A DNA stretch of 64,000 nt from Bradyrhizobium algeriense (GCF_003062295.1 NZ_PYCN01000001.1:826001-890000); one strand, 5' to 3'. Numbered from the stretch's first letter, positions 9,602 through 18,773 are shown. Made by a program: numbers and translations. Notes: generated by a model from the letters alone, not told the origin.

Positions 9602-10582
9602 TCAGTTGGTGGCGGCCGGGCGCCACAGCGCCAACATGCCGTCGAGCGCAAGCTGATCGACCGCCTGGGCAACGCCGGCCTGCTCGATCTGGCGCGCGAT
9701 GGAACTCAAGCCGAGCGCATCGAACGCGATGGATGCTGCCGCGCGCAGGAACGTCAGGTCCCCGAATTGCGGTGTCAGCTTGAAATCGCGCACCGGCAGG
9801 TCGCTCTTGATCTTCTTTTCGGCAACCAGCCAGGCAACGGCGGCTTTTTCATCACCGAGCTGATCGACCAGCTTCAGTTCGACCGCCTGACGGCCGGTGA
9901 ACACCCGCCCGTCCGCAACCTTTTCGAGTAGTACTTCGTCCATGCCGCGCCGCTCCTTCACCAGGCCGCGGAACCAGGCATAGGAATCCTTCACCAGCGC
10001 GTCGAGCGCGGCACGCGCCTCCGGGCTGGTCGGCTCGAAACCGTTGGGCGCGGCCTTCAACGGCGAGGATTTCACTTCCTCGACCTTGACGCCCACCGTC
10101 TTCATCAGCTCGGTGAAATTCGGGAACTGGAACAGCACGCCGATCGAACCGACCAGCGAGCTCTGGCGGGCGACGATATGATCGGCGGCCATCGCCGTGA
10201 TGTAACCGCCCGAGGCGGCCAGCCCCTCGACCACCACGACCAGCGGCTTCTTGGCCTTCAGGCGCACCAGCGCGTCATAGAGTTGCTCGGAGCCGGCCGT
10301 GGTGCCGCCAGGCGAATTGATGTGCACGATGACGGCGGCATGGCTCGATTTCTCCAACCGCTCCAGCGCCTCGACGCGTTGCTGGTCGCTGCGGATCAGC
10401 CCTTCGATGTTGACCCGCGCGATCGATCCCGATGTCGTCAGCGCAGCCGGCCCGCTCCTTGTCGCGATCGCGCCGACGGTGACGATCGCCGCGATCGCAA
10501 CCAGGCCAGCCACGACGCGCCAGAAGGTCAGCTTGCGGCGGATCCTGCGGCGATCGACGATCACGTCCGAATCGAGCGACAT
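9602..10582 (-). CDS. sppA: Signal peptide peptidase SppA (S49 family)
   Basis: 326 residues. A membrane-anchored Ser/Lys protease that degrades cleaved signal peptides. One N-terminal membrane span (residues ~20-40) follows an Arg-rich segment. The catalytic pair is visible as Ser124 in LAASGGY and Lys176 in SSPLKAA. This is the short single-domain form, not the duplicated E. coli 67-kDa form. A GGAG precedes the ATG. It lies between rpsA and ihfB on the same strand. Confidence 0.93.
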   Translation of the reverse strand: MSLDSDVIVDRRRIRRKLTFWRVVAGLVAIAAIVTVGAIATRSGPAALTTSGSIARVNIEGLIRSDQQRVEALERLEKSSHAAVIVHINSPGGTTAGSEQLYDALVRLKAKKPLVVVVEGLAASGGYITAMAADHIVARQSSLVGSIGVLFQFPNFTELMKTVGVKVEEVKSSPLKAAPNGFEPTSPEARAALDALVKDSYAWFRGLVKERRGMDEVLLEKVADGRVFTGRQAVELKLVDQLGDEKAAVAWLVAEKKIKSDLPVRDFKLTPQFGDLTFLRAAASIAFDALGLSSIARQIEQAGVAQAVDQLALDGMLALWRPAATN

Positions 10583-10690
10583 CGAATTTCTCCTGAAGTA
10601 ACCACCGCGTTTTGCATCCGCAGCGTGAGCGTAGCGTTAGTTGATTACATCAATTGCGACGCAATTTGAAGAAAACAAGGCCCGGCAATT

Positions 10691-10778
10691 GTAGCCCGGA
10701 TGGAGCGGAGCGAAATCCGGGGCAACCTCGCAAGCGGGTTGAGTTATCCCGGATTGCGCTTCGCTCCATCCGGGCTAC
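10691..10778. repeat. GTAGCCCGG-type palindromic repeat, copy 2
   Basis: Ends GTAGCCCGGATGGAGCG and CGCTCCATCCGGGCTAC are near-perfect inverted repeats; the inner part carries GAAATCCGGG and its mirror. Lies between the rpsA terminator and sppA. Confidence 0.9.
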
Positions 10779-10801
10779 AGGTCCAGCCGGGATGACGATA
10801 C

Positions 10802-10830
10802 AAAAAAGGCCCCGGTCGAAACCGGGGCCT
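10802..10830 (-). terminator. Rho-independent terminator of rpsA
   Basis: Perfect 10-bp stem AGGCCCCGGT / ACCGGGGCCT with a 4-base loop. Read on the minus strand it is followed by a run of six T, 26 bases after the rpsA stop. Confidence 0.9.
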
Positions 10831-10855
10831 GATGTCGCAGGCAAGCAGCGAAAGC

Positions 10856-12556
10856 TTACTTGTCGCGGTTCTTGAGCGCGGTGCCGAGAATATCGCCCAG
10901 CGTCGCTCCCGAATCGGAGGAGCCGTACTGCGCGATGGCTTCCTTCTCCTCGGCGACTTCCAGCGCCTTGATCGAGACCTGCACCTTGCGGGCCTTCTTG
11001 TCGAACTGGATCACGCGGGCATCGACCTTCTCGCCGACGGCGAAACGTTCGGCGCGCTGATCGTTGCGGTCACGGGCGAGCTCGGAGCGCTTGATGAAGG
11101 TGGTGAAGTCGGTGCCCGAGATCTTCACCTCGATGCCGGCTTCCTTCACTTCGAGCACTTCGCAGGTCACGACCGCGCCCTTCTTGACGTCGCCCGGCTC
11201 CGCGAAGGGATCGCCTTCGAGCTGCTTGACGCCGAGCGAGATGCGCTCCTTTTCGACATCGACGTCGAGCACCACGGCCTTGACCATGTCGCCCTTCTTG
11301 AAGTTGTCGATGACCTGCTCGCCCGGAAGCTTCCAGTCGAGGTCGGACAGATGGACCATGCCGTCGACGTCGCCGTCGAGACCCAGGAACAGACCGAACT
11401 CGGTCTTGTTCTTGACCTCGCCTTCGACCGTCGAGCCGACCGGAAACTTCTCGACGAAGACTTCCCAGGGGTTGCGCATGGTCTGCTTGAGACCGAGCGA
11501 GATGCGGCGCTTGACCGAATCGACTTCGAGAACCTGCACTTCGACTTCCTGCGAGGTCGAAACGATCTTGCCGGGGTGCATGTTCTTCTTGGTCCACGAC
11601 ATTTCCGAGACGTGGATCAGGCCTTCGATGCCCGGCTCCAGTTCGACGAACGCGCCGTAGTCGGTGATGTTGGTGACGCGGCCGGTGAAGCGCGCGTTCA
11701 GCGGGTACTTCGCCTCGATGCCCTGCCACGGATCGTCCAGCAACTGCTTCATGCCGAGCGAAATGCGGTGGGTCTCGTGGTTGATCTTGATGATCTTGAC
11801 CTTCACCGTCTGGCCGATGGTGAGCACTTCGGTCGGGTGGTTGACCCGGCGCCAGGCGATATCGGTGACGTGAAGCAGGCCGTCGATGCCGCCGAGATCA
11901 ACGAACGCACCGTAATCGGTGATGTTCTTGACCACACCGTCGATCACCTGACCCTCTTCGAGGTTCTGCACCAGCTCCTGGCGCTGCTCGGCGCGGGTCT
12001 CTTCGAGAACCGTGCGGCGCGACACCACGATGTTGCCGCGGCGGCGATCCATCTTGAGGATCTGGAACGGCTGCGAGTTGTTCATCAGCGGCGCGACATC
12101 GCGGATCGGGCGGATATCGACCTGCGAGCGCGGCAGGAAGGCAACGGCACCGTCGAGGTCGACCGTGAAGCCGCCCTTGACCTGGTTGAAGATGACGCCG
12201 TGAACCTTCTCGTTGTTGTTGAAGGCCTTCTCGAGCTTGCCCCAGCTTTCCTCGCGGCGCGCCTTGTCGCGCGACAGCACGGCTTCGCCGAGCGCATTCT
12301 CGATCCGGTCGAGGAACACCTCGACTTCGTCGCCAACCTTGAGATCGCTTTCGCGGCCGGGGCCGGCGAATTCGCGCAGCGCCACGCGGCCCTCGGTCTT
12401 CAGGCCGACGTCGATGACGGCCATGTCCTTTTCAATTGCAACTACCTTGCCCTTGATGACGGAGCTTTCCTGCAGATTGCCGCCGGCGAAGGACTCGTCC
12501 AGCATTGCAGCGAAATCGTCGCGGGTAGGATTATAAGAAGCAGCAGTCGAAGCCAT
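10856..12556 (-). CDS. rpsA: 30S ribosomal protein S1
   Basis: 566 residues, close to the E. coli length of 557. It carries mRNA to the 30S subunit. Six S1-type OB repeats can be followed, with clear units at VDGVVKNITDYGAFVDLGG, FTGRVTNITDYGAFVELE and VEGEVKNKTEFGLFLGLDG. The start at 12556 is chosen for the conserved N-terminus MASTAASYNPTRDDFAAML and a GGAGAA 8 bases upstream; an open extension of 41 codons upstream is unlikely to be translated. It follows cmk on the same strand after a long leader and ends in a strong terminator. Confidence 0.97.
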   Translation of the reverse strand: MASTAASYNPTRDDFAAMLDESFAGGNLQESSVIKGKVVAIEKDMAVIDVGLKTEGRVALREFAGPGRESDLKVGDEVEVFLDRIENALGEAVLSRDKARREESWGKLEKAFNNNEKVHGVIFNQVKGGFTVDLDGAVAFLPRSQVDIRPIRDVAPLMNNSQPFQILKMDRRRGNIVVSRRTVLEETRAEQRQELVQNLEEGQVIDGVVKNITDYGAFVDLGGIDGLLHVTDIAWRRVNHPTEVLTIGQTVKVKIIKINHETHRISLGMKQLLDDPWQGIEAKYPLNARFTGRVTNITDYGAFVELEPGIEGLIHVSEMSWTKKNMHPGKIVSTSQEVEVQVLEVDSVKRRISLGLKQTMRNPWEVFVEKFPVGSTVEGEVKNKTEFGLFLGLDGDVDGMVHLSDLDWKLPGEQVIDNFKKGDMVKAVVLDVDVEKERISLGVKQLEGDPFAEPGDVKKGAVVTCEVLEVKEAGIEVKISGTDFTTFIKRSELARDRNDQRAERFAVGEKVDARVIQFDKKARKVQVSIKALEVAEEKEAIAQYGSSDSGATLGDILGTALKNRDK

Positions 12557-13043
12557 ATGTTCTCCAGATGCGGTATTGCCGGCCATTCGGGTTAAAGGGC
12601 GTATCGCGCGTGAAGTGTCGGGGTCCGCAAATCCCAACGACCGCGTTTGCGGGAGTGCGCAAAAGCGGGCCGGCAGCATGCCTGCACGTTCGGTACGTTT
12701 GATTTATCCGGAGCCTGAAACGAGCGTATCGACTTCAAGAACCTGGAGCGGGCTTTCCTCCAATGACGGCGGGGGTTCAAACCTCCCGCCGGCCCGCTCG
12801 GACAGCCCTGATCTTATCGATGGCGGCCCGGATGGGCGTGGATATAGCCCCAAGGGCCATTTTCGGCAAGCCGGAAATGCCTGATTTACGGGCCCTTAAG
12901 GCTGACGGACGCTAACCATAGGCCCGCGCTTTCAACGCCTTGTTGACCGCATGACGCGAAAGGCCCGCTAGCCCCGGCCAGATGGAACCCGACCTTAAGC
13001 GCCGCCCTCCACGTTGGCGCCGTTCAAAAACAGGGGTGCCACC
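12557..13043. other. Long non-coding region upstream of rpsA
   Basis: 487 bases without a convincing gene. The rpsA ribosome binding site is at its left end. The segment 12665-12799 is rich in inverted repeats (see separate entry). The right part (12800-13043) holds no ORF or repeat I can support; it probably contains the rpsA promoter and, on the other strand, that of the small secreted protein at 13044. Confidence 0.6.
12665..12799 (-). promoter_or_regulatory. Structured segment upstream of rpsA with competing pairings
   Basis: GCGGGCCGGC (12665-12674) is the exact reverse complement of GCCGGCCCGC (12788-12797). The same right-hand segment can instead pair as GCCCGCTC (12792-12799) with GAGCGGGC (12746-12753). 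Inside lies another hairpin, GGCGGG / CCCGCC (12768-12790). The two outer pairings exclude each other. It lies about 110-240 bases before the rpsA start, so it may be part of an S1 autoregulatory leader. That role is inference. Confidence 0.4.
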
Positions 13044-13214
13044 ATGAAGAGCCTGATCGCTCTGACCGCCATCGCCGTCTTTACCGTCGCCACCGCCGTT
13101 GCCGGCAAGCCGGCCGCTTTTGCGACCGACAAGGCGATTGCCGCCGCCAAATCGAAGCCCGTCATGATGGCCGAACAGCGACTGCCGTTCGACCGCGCAC
13201 GCTCGAAGAACTGA
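13044..13214 (+). CDS. Small secreted hypothetical protein
   Basis: 56 residues. The first ~20 residues (MKSLIALTAIAVFTVATAVA) form a typical signal peptide with an AVAG-type cleavage region. The mature part is about 35 residues, Lys/Ala-rich and ends RARSKN. The ATG at 13044 is preferred over an upstream in-frame codon because it gives a proper signal peptide. I do not recognise the family. It faces away from rpsA and converges on cmk. Confidence 0.55.
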   Translation: MKSLIALTAIAVFTVATAVAGKPAAFATDKAIAAAKSKPVMMAEQRLPFDRARSKN

Positions 13215-13259
13215 TCGGAAACTTTTACTCAGGAGCCAGCTATAGCGGATTGACGCAGG

Positions 13260-13901
13260 CTACCGAGAACTTCCCCGCCCGGCGCGGACCGCTTCGACGA
13301 TCGCAATGGCAGCCCGAACGCCGCCTTCGATGTCGAGATTTGAATTGTCGAGGATATGGGCGTCCGCCGCCGCCTTGAGCGGCGCGGCGGCGCGGTTCTT
13401 GTCCCGTTCATCGCGCTTGAGGATGTCGGCCAGCACCATCGCCTCGTCGGCGGCTTCGCCACGCGCCAGCGCTTCCAGCGTCCGGCGACGGGCCCGCACC
13501 TGCGGGTCGGCCACGACAAAGATCTTCACATCGGCATTCGGGCAGATCACGGTTCCGATGTCGCGCCCATCGAGCACAGCGCCCGGCGGATCGGCCGCGA
13601 ACTGGCGCTGAAAATTGACCAGCGCCTCGCGCACGCTGGGTATGGCCGACACGACAGAGGCGGCATCGCCGATGCGCTGCGTCTTCAATTCGGGATGGCC
13701 GAAGCTTTCGGGATCGAGCGCCATCGCAACCGCTACCGCCCGCGCCTCGTCGGTAAGATCAAACCCCTCGTCCAGCAGCGCTTTCGCCACCGCGCGATAG
13801 ATCACGCCGGTATCGAGGTGGCGATAGCCGTAATGGTGAGCGAGCCGCTTGCCGAGCGTGCCCTTGCCGGATGCCGCCGGTCCGTCGATGGCGATAATCA
13901 T
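13260..13901 (-). CDS. cmk: Cytidylate kinase
   Basis: About 213 residues. Phosphorylates CMP and dCMP. The P-loop GPAASGKGT follows the start directly ([15 protein letters not shown]). The NMP-binding motif [14 protein letters not shown] region RRRTLEA and the DxSN-like DNSNLDIE are present. The ATG at 13901 gives the family N-terminus; ATGs at 13910 and 13928 are alternatives. It is upstream of rpsA in the same direction, the usual order, but is separated from aroA by an oppositely oriented gene. Confidence 0.95.
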   Translation of the reverse strand: MIIAIDGPAASGKGTLGKRLAHHYGYRHLDTGVIYRAVAKALLDEGFDLTDEARAVAVAMALDPESFGHPELKTQRIGDAASVVSAIPSVREALVNFQRQFAADPPGAVLDGRDIGTVICPNADVKIFVVADPQVRARRRTLEALARGEAADEAMVLADILKRDERDKNRAAAPLKAAADAHILDNSNLDIEGGVRAAIAIVEAVRAGRGSSR

Positions 13902-14133
13902 GGGAGCCATGTGCGACAGAGCGGCCATGTGGTCAAGGCCGTGGAGAGGTTATTTCGTCTCCCGGAAAGGTGGCGCCTGCCGCTGAGGGACGTGAATTCC
14001 GAAAGCCTGGCCGATGCGTCCAAATGTCTTCGCCCTGGGCCGCTCAGCACCTCTATTCTGGCGACCGCCTGAGAATGCCATCCGTGGGCCGGCGCAACGC
14101 CGGTTCGAGATTGCACCGGCCGGAGGAAACAAG

Positions 14134-15126
14134 ATGAGCGCCATTTCACGACGCCGCTTTATTGGAAGTGCCGCAGCCGCCTCGGCGTTTCAGCTGACCG
14201 GCTCTTCGGCTGACGCGCAGCAGACCGACTGGCCGAACCGGCAAATCAAGATCATCGCTGGCTATCCGGCCGGAGGGCAGACGGATTTGTTTGCGCGCAC
14301 CTATGGCGAATATATCCGGAACGAGACCGGCCAGAACGTGGTGGTGGAAAACAAGGCCGGCGCCTCCGGATCGGTTGCAGCGGCCGAAGCCAAGCGTGCC
14401 GCGCCCGACGGCTACACGCTGATGTTCACGATCACAACGACGATGATCATGAACCGCGTCCTGATCAAGGACATCCCTTACGACGCCGAAAAGGATTTTG
14501 TCATCGTCTCGATCATGCCGGCGGGCAGCCTGCCGTTCGTGGTCGGCGAGAAGACCGGCGCCAAGACGCTCGCCGAATTTGTCGCCTACGCGAGGAAAGC
14601 CGAGAAGGTCAACGTTGGCACCTACGGCGCAGGCTCATACGCGCATATGGCGATCGTCGAGATGAACAAGCATTATGGTCTCAAGATCGAGCCGGTCCAC
14701 TATCGCGGCGAAGCGCCGATGTGGACCGATCTTGCCGGCGGGTTCATCGACGGCGCCCACGGCAGCTACGGCGCGGCGTTGCCCGTCCTGCAGAGCGGCC
14801 GCGGCCATGCGGTCGCCGTCTCGCGCAAGCGCATGTCGGTATTACCTGACGTTCCTACCTTCACTGAGCAGGGCTTGACCCCGCGCCTGTTCCAGCTGAC
14901 CGGCTTCCAGTGCTGCGTGGTGCCTACGGGGACGCCGCCGGAAATCATTCAAAAACTGTCAAAGCTGCTGGTCGCCGGCGGCAAGAGCGAAAAAGTGCGG
15001 CAGGTCATGAAACCATTCGGCGTCGACGACACCGCGATGACCTTTGAGGAGACGCAGAAACTATACAGGGAAGAAGCGCCGGTCTGGCTGGAGGCGGTGG
15101 CGAGCCTCGGGCTGACGCCATCCTGA
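14134..15126 (+). CDS. TctC/Bug-family periplasmic solute-binding protein
   Basis: 330 residues. The start at 14134 has a strong GGAGGAA. A twin-arginine-like signal (SRRRFIGSAAAASAF) precedes the mature part, which opens with WPNRQIKIIAGYPAGGQTD, the Bug-family signature, then ENKAGASG. Such proteins bind small carboxylates for tripartite tricarboxylate transporters. No TctA or TctB is adjacent, so it is an orphan receptor, as is common in this family in Bradyrhizobium and Bordetella. It runs against cmk and aroA and breaks that gene order. The ligand cannot be told. Confidence 0.88.
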   Translation: MSAISRRRFIGSAAAASAFQLTGSSADAQQTDWPNRQIKIIAGYPAGGQTDLFARTYGEYIRNETGQNVVVENKAGASGSVAAAEAKRAAPDGYTLMFTITTTMIMNRVLIKDIPYDAEKDFVIVSIMPAGSLPFVVGEKTGAKTLAEFVAYARKAEKVNVGTYGAGSYAHMAIVEMNKHYGLKIEPVHYRGEAPMWTDLAGGFIDGAHGSYGAALPVLQSGRGHAVAVSRKRMSVLPDVPTFTEQGLTPRLFQLTGFQCCVVPTGTPPEIIQKLSKLLVAGGKSEKVRQVMKPFGVDDTAMTFEETQKLYREEAPVWLEAVASLGLTPS

Positions 15127-15140
15127 AGCGCGTTCCTGCC

Positions 15141-16478
15141 TTATGAAAACTCCGCCCCGAGCTTTCGCATCATCGGGATGAAATCCGGGAAGCTGGTGGC
15201 GATGAAAGCCGTGTCATCCACCTTGACCGGCTTGTCGGAGGCCAAGCCCATCACCAGCGCCGACATCGCGATGCGGTGATCCATGTGGGTGGCGACGAGG
15301 CCGCCGCCGGGCACGTGGCCGTGGCCTTCGACGATCAAATCATCGCCCGCGATCTCGACCTTGACGCCGTTGACGCGCAGCATGGCGGCGGTCGCCTCCA
15401 GCCGATCGGATTCCTTGACGCGCAGTTCCTGCAGGCCGCGCATGATGGTGGTGCCTTCGGCAAAGGAGGCTGCGACCGCCAGCACCAGATATTCGTCGAT
15501 CATCGAGGGCGCGCGCTCCGGCGGCACCTCGACGCCGCGCATTTTGGAAGCACGCACGCGCAAGCGGGCCATCGGCTCGCCGGCATCACCGCGCACTTCG
15601 CTTTCCTCGATCGAAGCGCCCATCTCGCGCAGCGTCGTGAACAGCCCGGTGCGCAGCGGATTGGTCATGACGTCGGAAAAAGTTACGTCCGAACCCTCGA
15701 CGACCAGCGCCGCCACGATCGGGAATGCGGCCGAGGACGGATCGGCAGGCACCACGACCTCGGCGCCATGCAGTTCGCCTTGGCCCGTCAGCGCGATCCT
15801 GCGGCCATGGCTGCCTTCCGTGGTCGAGATGATCTCCGCGCCGAAATGTTTCAGCATCAGTTCGGTGTGGTCGCGACTGGCTTCCTGCTCGATGACGGTC
15901 GTGATGCCGGGAGCGGCAAGTCCCGCCAGCAGCACCGCCGACTTGATCTGGGCCGAAGCCACGGGGGTCCGGTACAGGATCGGCACGGGATCGCGGGCGC
16001 CGTGCAGCGTCAGCGGCAGGCGGCCGCCTTCCTTGCTCTCACCGGCTTTGGCCCCCATCAATTCCAGGGGATCGAGGATGCGGCGCATCGGTCGGGAGCG
16101 CAGCGAGGCGTCGCCGTCAAACACGGCAGTGATCGGGCACCCCGCGACCGCCCCCATCACCAGCCGGCAGCCGGTGCCGGAATTGCCGAAATCGAGCGGG
16201 GAAGCCGGCTGGGCGAAGCCCGCCACGCCGACGCCCCTGACCTGCCAGGCAAACGGCCCCGTTCGCTCGACCCTGGCGCCCAGCGCCTGCATCGATTTGG
16301 CGGTATTGAGGACGTCCTCTCCCTCCAGCAGGCCGGAAATCCTGGTTTCGCCGACCGAAAGCGCCCCGAGGATGAGGGCGCGGTGCGAAATCGACTTGTC
16401 GCCGGGAACGCGGACTTGGCCGCTCAATGGGCCGCTTGCGCGGGATTCCAGCGGGGTTTGGGTGGTTGAATGGGTCAA
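15141..16478 (-). CDS. aroA: 3-phosphoshikimate 1-carboxyvinyltransferase (EPSP synthase)
   Basis: About 445 residues. Joins PEP and shikimate-3-phosphate in aromatic amino acid synthesis. Motifs include [16 protein letters not shown] near the start, [11 protein letters not shown], and [10 protein letters not shown]. The start is uncertain: TTG at 16478 has AAGGA about 9 bases upstream and gives the N-terminus [17 protein letters not shown]; an ATG at 16511 is also in frame. Having Ala for Gly in the PEP-site loop would suggest class II, but I did not align this. Confidence 0.94.
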   Translation of the reverse strand: MTHSTTQTPLESRASGPLSGQVRVPGDKSISHRALILGALSVGETRISGLLEGEDVLNTAKSMQALGARVERTGPFAWQVRGVGVAGFAQPASPLDFGNSGTGCRLVMGAVAGCPITAVFDGDASLRSRPMRRILDPLELMGAKAGESKEGGRLPLTLHGARDPVPILYRTPVASAQIKSAVLLAGLAAPGITTVIEQEASRDHTELMLKHFGAEIISTTEGSHGRRIALTGQGELHGAEVVVPADPSSAAFPIVAALVVEGSDVTFSDVMTNPLRTGLFTTLREMGASIEESEVRGDAGEPMARLRVRASKMRGVEVPPERAPSMIDEYLVLAVAASFAEGTTIMRGLQELRVKESDRLEATAAMLRVNGVKVEIAGDDLIVEGHGHVPGGGLVATHMDHRIAMSALVMGLASDKPVKVDDTAFIATSFPDFIPMMRKLGAEFS

Positions 16479-16621
16479 GATGGTGGTCCTTTGCGGGGGC
16501 GGCAGTACCACAGGGGCCCCACGTCGTCACGCGGTCGTCAAATGCTTCAAAGCGCTATTGACACCAGCCCCTTAACTAGCCAAGTGAAGCACCGTTTTTC
16601 AGAATTTCCCAGGATCCACAC

Positions 16622-17047
16622 GTGGCCAAATCCGATCTCGGAACCAAACGCATTTGCCCGACGACGGGTAAGAAATTCTACGATCTGAACAAGAACCCGG
16701 TGATCTCGCCCTACACTGGCGAGGTCGTGCCGATTGCGCCGATTGCGCCGCCCCGGGCCGCCCGTGGCGATGCCGCACGCGCCGCGGCTGCCGCTTCAGC
16801 CACCGCCGCTGCCGATTTGCCCGAGGCCGCCGAGGCCGAAGAGTTGGTTTCGCTCGAAGAGGCCGACGCCGAAGAGAATACCGGCAAGGTCAAGGCCGTG
16901 GTTCCCGAATCGGAAGACGACATCGAGATCGACGAGACCATCGAGGGCGATGACGACGACGATTCCACCTTCATTCCCGACGAGGAAGAAGGCGATGAGG
17001 ACGTTACCGACATCATCGGTGATGTCGGAGGCGACGAAGAGACTTGA
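16622..17047 (+). CDS. TIGR02300 / FYDLN-acid family protein
   Basis: 141 residues from a GTG with AGGA upstream. The N-terminus carries the family signature: two separated cysteine-containing turns around KRICPTTGKKFYDLNKNP. An Ala-rich linker follows, then a strongly acidic C-terminal half ending GDEET. The family is restricted largely to alphaproteobacteria and its function is unknown; the N-terminal motif looks like a half zinc ribbon. It is divergent from aroA and lies just before tRNA-Ala. Confidence 0.85.
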   Translation: MAKSDLGTKRICPTTGKKFYDLNKNPVISPYTGEVVPIAPIAPPRAARGDAARAAAAASATAAADLPEAAEAEELVSLEEADAEENTGKVKAVVPESEDDIEIDETIEGDDDDDSTFIPDEEEGDEDVTDIIGDVGGDEET

Positions 17048-17138
17048 GATCGGCCCAGAACTGTGTTCTGGGTCTCCCCCGCAAGTCGCCCAAGGCTTGC
17101 GGGAGCATGGTCGGAAGAGACCGTGCCTTGACTGTGAC

Positions 17139-17214
<76 letters not shown>

Positions 17215-17285
17215 GCCTTCGCTCGCTTCGTGAGCTTCGGCTAGGCAAGCCCGGGAAGTCCCTCGTAGCGAAGTGAGCGAAGGCT
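17215..17285. repeat. Inverted repeat downstream of tRNA-Ala
   Basis: AGCCTTCGCTCGCTTCG starts right after the tRNA CCA and is mirrored by CGAAGTGAGCGAAGGCT at 17269-17285. A related direct repeat, GCTTCGGCTAGGCAAGC, recurs near 17345 as GCTTCCGCTAGGCAAGC. It may form a processing or termination hairpin. Confidence 0.6.
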
Positions 17286-17417
17286 GCCTCGCCATAGCCC
17301 GAAGGGCGACGGCGGGCTCCATCCGTAAGTACTCAGTTCGCAAGCTTCCGCTAGGCAAGCTTTCTCGGGCCCATAAACGCGATACCCTGCCGCTCTTATC
17401 CAACGCAGGTGGGTCAC

Positions 17418-17654
17418 ATGAAGTACGTCTACATCCTGGAGAGTCTCGATTCTGAGCATTTCTACGTCGGCATCACGGAAGATCTACGCGCCCGCCTAGC
17501 GAAGCATAATGCCGGGGAAGTGCCTCATAGTTCAAAATATGGGCCTTGGCGGCTAAGGACCTACATCGCGTTTAGCGACGAGCAGTCCGCCCTTGCGTTC
17601 GAGAAATATCTGAAGTCAGGCTCCGGCAGGGCATTTGCAAAGAAACACTTCTGA
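17418..17654 (+). CDS. GIY-YIG nuclease-domain protein (UPF0213/YhbQ type)
   Basis: 78 residues. The fold signature is visible as YVYILES then FYVGITEDLRARLAKHN, with the variant YVY...YVG in place of GIY-YIG, and a Glu near the end in FEKYLKSGSGR. These single-domain proteins are small, widespread and poorly characterised; some cut or bind structured DNA. ATG at 17418 is preceded by AGGTGG. GC content is a little lower than neighbours. It converges on ohrR. Confidence 0.8.
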   Translation: MKYVYILESLDSEHFYVGITEDLRARLAKHNAGEVPHSSKYGPWRLRTYIAFSDEQSALAFEKYLKSGSGRAFAKKHF

Positions 17655-17678
17655 CAGTGTCCACGCGGCGAAGACGGG

Positions 17679-18137
17679 CTACTCCCCCAACACCGCATTC
17701 AACCGATCGCGCAACGCGACGATCTCGTTCTTCATCGCCATGAGCTCGCCGACCGAGCAGGCTGACGCCGCGAGAATCGATTGCGGCACCGCTCTCGCTT
17801 TCTCGCGCAGCGCTTCGCCCTTTGGCGTCAGCGCGATCAGCACCTGGCGCTCGTCCTCGGTGCTGCGCGTGCGCCTGACCAGTTCGGCCGCCTCGAGCCG
17901 CTTGAGCAGCGGCGTCAGCGTACCGGAATCCAGCAGCAGCCGTTCGCCGATGTCTTTCACCGGCACGCCGTCGCGCTCCCACAGCACCAGCATGACCAGA
18001 TATTGCGGATAGGTCAGAGCGAGTTTGTCGAGCAGCGGCTTGTAGACGCGGTTGAACGCGTGCGCGGTGGAATACACCGCAAAGCAGAGCTGATTATCGA
18101 GTCTCAGCGGCAGGTCGGCCGCGTGTTTCCTGGCCAT
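17679..18137 (-). CDS. ohrR: Organic hydroperoxide-sensing MarR-family repressor, 2-Cys type
   Basis: 152 residues. A winged-helix dimer that represses ohr until oxidised by organic peroxides. The reactive Cys18 lies in NQLCFAVYSTAHAF, and a second Cys127 in ASACSVGEL matches the partner cysteine of the Xanthomonas 2-Cys OhrR type. The helix-turn-helix (LLLDSGTLTPLLKRLEAAELVRR) and wing (TEDERQV) are intact. The ATG at 18137 gives the family N-terminus. It is divergent from ohr across a 166-base operator region. Confidence 0.93.
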   Translation of the reverse strand: MARKHAADLPLRLDNQLCFAVYSTAHAFNRVYKPLLDKLALTYPQYLVMLVLWERDGVPVKDIGERLLLDSGTLTPLLKRLEAAELVRRTRSTEDERQVLIALTPKGEALREKARAVPQSILAASACSVGELMAMKNEIVALRDRLNAVLGE

Positions 18138-18197
18138 CACAACCTCGTCAACGGACCGCGCCCCTGTCCCCGATCTGGAACCGTAAGCGCTTGATTT

Positions 18198-18267
18198 CAA
18201 TTGTATACGATTAGATCGCGGACCTTGCAATAATTTATATTGCGCACAATCAAATTGCGTGCAATAC
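18198..18267. promoter_or_regulatory. Candidate OhrR operators in the ohrR-ohr divergent region
   Basis: Two AT-rich inverted motifs stand out: CAATTGTATACGATTAG around 18198-18214 with a GTATAC core, and two tandem copies ATTGCGCACAAT and ATTGCGTGCAAT at 18239-18265, which together make an imperfect palindrome. Location between the regulator and its usual target supports OhrR binding. Exact boundaries are a guess. Confidence 0.5.
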
Positions 18268-18303
18268 ATTATCCATCGAAACGGCGAACCCAGGGAGAAC
18301 CAC

Positions 18304-18729
18304 ATGTCCGTGAACGTGCTCTACAAGACCAGCGCCAAGGCCACCGGCGGCCGTGACGGCACCGCCGCGACCCTCGATGGCGCGCTCGACGTCAAGCTCG
18401 CGACCCCGAAAGAACTCGGCGGCGGCGGTGGCGCCGGCAACAATCCCGAGCAGCTGTTTGCGGCCGGCTATGCCGCCTGCTTCATCGGCGCGATGAAGTT
18501 CGTAGCTTCGCAAGGCGGCCCGAAGGTACCCGCGGACGCCACTGTCACTTCCACTGTCGGCATCGGCCCGCGTTCGGCTGGCGGCTTTGGCCTCGATGTC
18601 GAACTCGCCGTCTCGCTGCCCGGCGTTGCCAAGGCGGATGCGGAAGCCCTGGTGGCGAAGGCGCATCAGGTGTGCCCGTATTCCAACGCCACCCGCGGCA
18701 ATATCGATGTCCGCCTGACAATCGTCTGA
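18304..18729 (+). CDS. ohr: Organic hydroperoxide reductase Ohr
   Basis: 141 residues. A thiol peroxidase of the Ohr/OsmC family that reduces lipid and other organic hydroperoxides. Both catalytic cysteines are present: Cys59 in [12 protein letters not shown] and Cys124 in [15 protein letters not shown] at 18304 follows CAGGGAG; codons further upstream lie in the operator region and are not credible starts. Divergent from ohrR, and followed by a strong hairpin. Confidence 0.96.
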   Translation: MSVNVLYKTSAKATGGRDGTAATLDGALDVKLATPKELGGGGGAGNNPEQLFAAGYAACFIGAMKFVASQGGPKVPADATVTSTVGIGPRSAGGFGLDVELAVSLPGVAKADAEALVAKAHQVCPYSNATRGNIDVRLTIV

Positions 18730-18740
18730 CGACGGGATTC

Positions 18741-18773
18741 GAACGGCCCGCCGCTGATACCAGCGGGCCGTTC
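18741..18773 (+). terminator. Hairpin after ohr
   Basis: Perfect 11-bp stem GAACGGCCCGC / GCGGGCCGTTC around 11 bases, 12 bases after the ohr stop. It lacks a T-run, so termination strength is uncertain. Confidence 0.6.

Noticed and set aside
10832..12595. 587-codon frame opposite rpsA
   Set aside because: rpsA is unmistakable; long antisense frames are common where the real gene avoids certain codons.
12768..12790. T-arm-like GGGGG-TTCAAAC-CTCCC, considered as a tRNA or tmRNA end
   Set aside because: The stem that would be the acceptor encloses 113 bases with no D arm, anticodon arm, T8 or tag-coding sequence.
12756..12800. GGAGGAAAGCCC on the minus strand, reminiscent of RNase P RNA
   Set aside because: Only a short match; the surrounding conserved RNase P regions are missing.
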